The notes under the pieces were generated by a model that saw nothing but the letters and a program-made list of their open reading frames with translations, was not told the origin of the DNA and did no database searches. Below are positions 62,160-64,000 of a stretch of DNA of 64,000 nucleotides, piece by piece. Source of the DNA: Salvia splendens. Taxonomy: Eukaryota; Streptophyta; Magnoliopsida; Lamiales; Lamiaceae. The position numbers and the translations under genes were made by a program. The stretch is taken from positions 7,378,001 through 7,442,000 of the forward strand of contig NC_056046.1 in assembly GCF_004379255.2 (NCBI RefSeq), in the 5' to 3' direction. The first letter of the stretch is position 1, and each line of letters starts with the position of its first letter.

Positions 62160-62361
62160 TTTTTTTAAAATCTGACGCCGGTTTGACGTCGAATAGGGGT
62201 CCTACAATGGCACCGTGAGGATCGGCGTCGGAACCGGCGTCATCGCGCGAATCGGCATGGCCACGCCGATTTCGCCGACGCCGGTTCCAATGGTTCGGCG
62301 TCAGAACCGGCGTCGGCGAAAAATCGGCGTCGCGATTTTGACGTCGGCATTGGAGATGCTC
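62160..62361. mobile_element. terminal part of a PIF/Harbinger-type element
   Basis: GC-rich subterminal sequence with repeated GGCGTCGGAACCGGCGTC-like motifs ends in CATTGGAGATGCTC followed by TTA (62362-62364). This resembles the TIR of the Tourist copy at 52679. No matching left end was found, so the element is truncated. Confidence 0.65.
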
Positions 62362-62364
62362 TTA

Positions 62365-63391
62365 TAGATAAACCTAATGCGTTAGCATTTTACCAAAAAT
62401 ATTTCTTTGTTTAAATCAAAACATTTTGATTTAAAATAAATTAAAGATTATATTAGATCGAACAAGAAAATATATTTATTGACCTCGAATATTCACCTTT
62501 ATATCACTATATCAACCTATAAATATTTTGATTTCCAACATTTACATAATGTATGGTCATGGTCAATTGGTCATGGGGATGTTTCGATCCCCAAAAGCAT
62601 TTAATTTTTGACTCAATATATATATTCGAGTCTAGAATCAAAATGATGAGAGAGAGCCAATTGATACAGACTAAACAGGAGAACTCATCCCAAAAGACTA
62701 GCTTGTTAGGAGAGAGAACCCATTTAGTCTAAATACTTCACACCAGTTGTTCTCACAACCGATGTGGAAATTGAGTCCGTAACAAAGTGGGAGTATAGTA
62801 TAGAGAACAAATTGTGTACAAAATAAATGAAAAATAAAAAATTACTATCTTTGATCTTACAACATAATGTATTTTTCATCAAGTAAAATCTCACTTATAA
62901 ATTACATGTATCATAATCACAATTTTTTGAAAAGTGTAATACTAAACTAAAATTTATTTTACGAATAAAAGATCTCAAATGTGGTAATTTGCCAATTATA
63001 TTTACGTTATAAAGTTACAAGCTTGTACTCCTATATATTTGCCTCGTAACGAAAATCTAGTTATCCAAAATCCATTTTTTATCCAATTTGTTTGATTCAT
63101 TTTTTACCGTGGTTAGCTTTGTGTAAACTAAACTACTTTTACAACCTGTTTCCTTCAAAATTAAGTGATAAGTTTTGATTTAAAATAGAAATAAATAAAT
63201 ACTAAAATGATATAAGTTGAGTTTTGGGCACATTCGAATTTTCTAAGAAAACGCCTACAACTTCGGAAACGAGTTTCTTCTACACATCTCTGCAAACGAC
63301 GCCTTCCCCTTCTCGCCGCCGTACTGCATAATAACTGAAAAACTGAATCCCTCCGCCGCCGCCGCGAACGCCATAATCAAATTTTTAAAAA
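62365..63391. other. intergenic region and probable promoter of the rightmost gene
   Basis: AT-rich, no supported gene. The last 90 bases before the ATG at 63392 are C/G-rich and likely form its 5' UTR. No certain TATA box was found. Confidence 0.45.
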
Positions 63392-64000
63392 ATGCTTCGC
63401 CTTTACAAATCATCCCGCACCAGTTTCCCCCTCATCCGCCGACGCCGCGTCTCCACCTCTTCCTCCTCCGGCGATACCAATGCCCCCTCCGCGCCCCTCT
63501 CCAATCTCAGAAATTCCCTAAATTCCCCATCCCCTCCCGCCCTCCACCACGATCACCGCCCATCCCTCATCCCCCACGTCCCCTCCGCCTTCCTCTCTAG
63601 GAGGAACTCCTTAATCGCCGCCTTCTCCGCCGCAACACTCCTCGCCGCCTACGCCGCCGCGCAGTCGAAGGACGCCTCTGTTTCCGATAGGTCGGAATCA
63701 ATGTATGCGGACTTAGGGAAAACGATCGAGAATTCGAATGAATCGATCGACAGGATTGTGAATAGGACTAGGCAGATGGGCGTGGCCGCGTCCGTGCTGT
63801 GGCAGTCGTTGAGGTCGGTGATGTCCTCGGCCAACCATGAGGTTAGGGCGGGCTTCGAGTTACGGGTGGCCGCGTTGATAGCTGACATTGTGGCGGCCAG
63901 CGATAGCCGAAGGGTGGCGATTGTTGGTGCGGGCGGTGGTGCCGTAGTTGACTGGCTGCTGGAAACTGTTGCTGGGGCTAAGGACGGAAATGGAACTCAG
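63392..64000 (+). CDS. organelle-targeted-looking protein, N-terminal 203 codons (cut by window end)
   Basis: The frame is open from ATG 63392 to the window end. Residues 1-70 are Arg/Ser/Pro-rich with almost no acidic residues (MLRLYKSSRTSFPLIRRRRV), like a mitochondrial or plastid presequence. A single hydrophobic segment follows at about 73-90 (SLIAAFSAATLLAAYAAA). The mature part is helical and Ala-rich, with VAIVGAGGGAVVDWLLETVA near residues 176-195. That block resembles plant ARM-repeat superfamily proteins I recall, but this is tentative. The coding region is GC-rich relative to its surroundings, as are the first exons of other genes here. The start choice rests on the presequence-like N-terminus. 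Confidence 0.75.
   Translation, partial: MLRLYKSSRTSFPLIRRRRVSTSSSSGDTNAPSAPLSNLRNSLNSPSPPALHHDHRPSLIPHVPSAFLSRRNSLIAAFSAATLLAAYAAAQSKDASVSDRSESMYADLGKTIENSNESIDRIVNRTRQMGVAASVLWQSLRSVMSSANHEVRAGFELRVAALIADIVAASDSRRVAIVGAGGGAVVDWLLETVAGAKDGNGTQ

Overview
The window is nuclear DNA from a flowering plant, most likely a eudicot and possibly an asterid. That assignment rests on recognisable plant-only gene families, long AT-rich introns with GT-AG borders, dense Stowaway/Tourist-type MITEs, a Tekay-like chromovirus and PIF/Harbinger remnants. I reassembled exons by reading splice borders and conserved protein segments. Exon totals close in frame for all four multi-exon genes.

Layout. 1-3502: 3' end of a Ty3/gypsy chromovirus (integrase tail, chromodomain, polypurine tract and a 2.8 kb 3' LTR with a GC-rich tandem array). 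6097-27762 (+): the last 19 exons, about 2,390 codons, of a SABRE/KINKY POLLEN-type giant lipid-transfer protein. Its N-terminal exons must lie left of the window, so the chromovirus appears to sit in one of its introns. Those introns also hold at least seven Stowaway-like MITEs and a MULE-like element with a perfect 9-bp target duplication. 29387-29761 (-): a small TPR-like gene broken by one in-frame TAG. 29858-31322: a 1.46 kb giant inverted repeat whose arms each carry the 3' three quarters of a tRNA-Asp. 32468-37157 (-): a plastid CRT-like (CLT) transporter in 10 exons, head-to-head with an intronless DUF1645 gene (38769-39668, +).

39669-44723 is AT-rich intergenic DNA. 44724-47904 (-): an 11-exon leucine-zipper/DUF547 (MIP1-type) protein. 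47905-54050 is intergenic, with a foldback MITE, a Stowaway, a tRNA-derived SINE and a Tourist MITE. 54051-56918 (-): a three-RRM RBP47/RBP45-type RNA-binding protein with a GC-AG intron and an apparent 1-bp frameshift near its C terminus. 57508-59494: a decayed PIF/Harbinger transposon with TIRs and a TAA duplication. 60462-61717: a solo LTR with perfect TGCGT duplication, next to a Harbinger ORF1-like fragment (61745-62047, -). 63392-64000 (+): start of an organelle-targeted-looking gene cut by the window edge.

The host genes look like unrelated housekeeping or growth genes (polarised growth and lipid transfer, plastid thiol transport, stress-related DUF1645, RNA binding). I see no operon-like or cluster logic. 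The most unusual structure is the tRNA-Asp-bearing giant inverted repeat. No CRISPR, riboswitch or bacterial-type system was seen.
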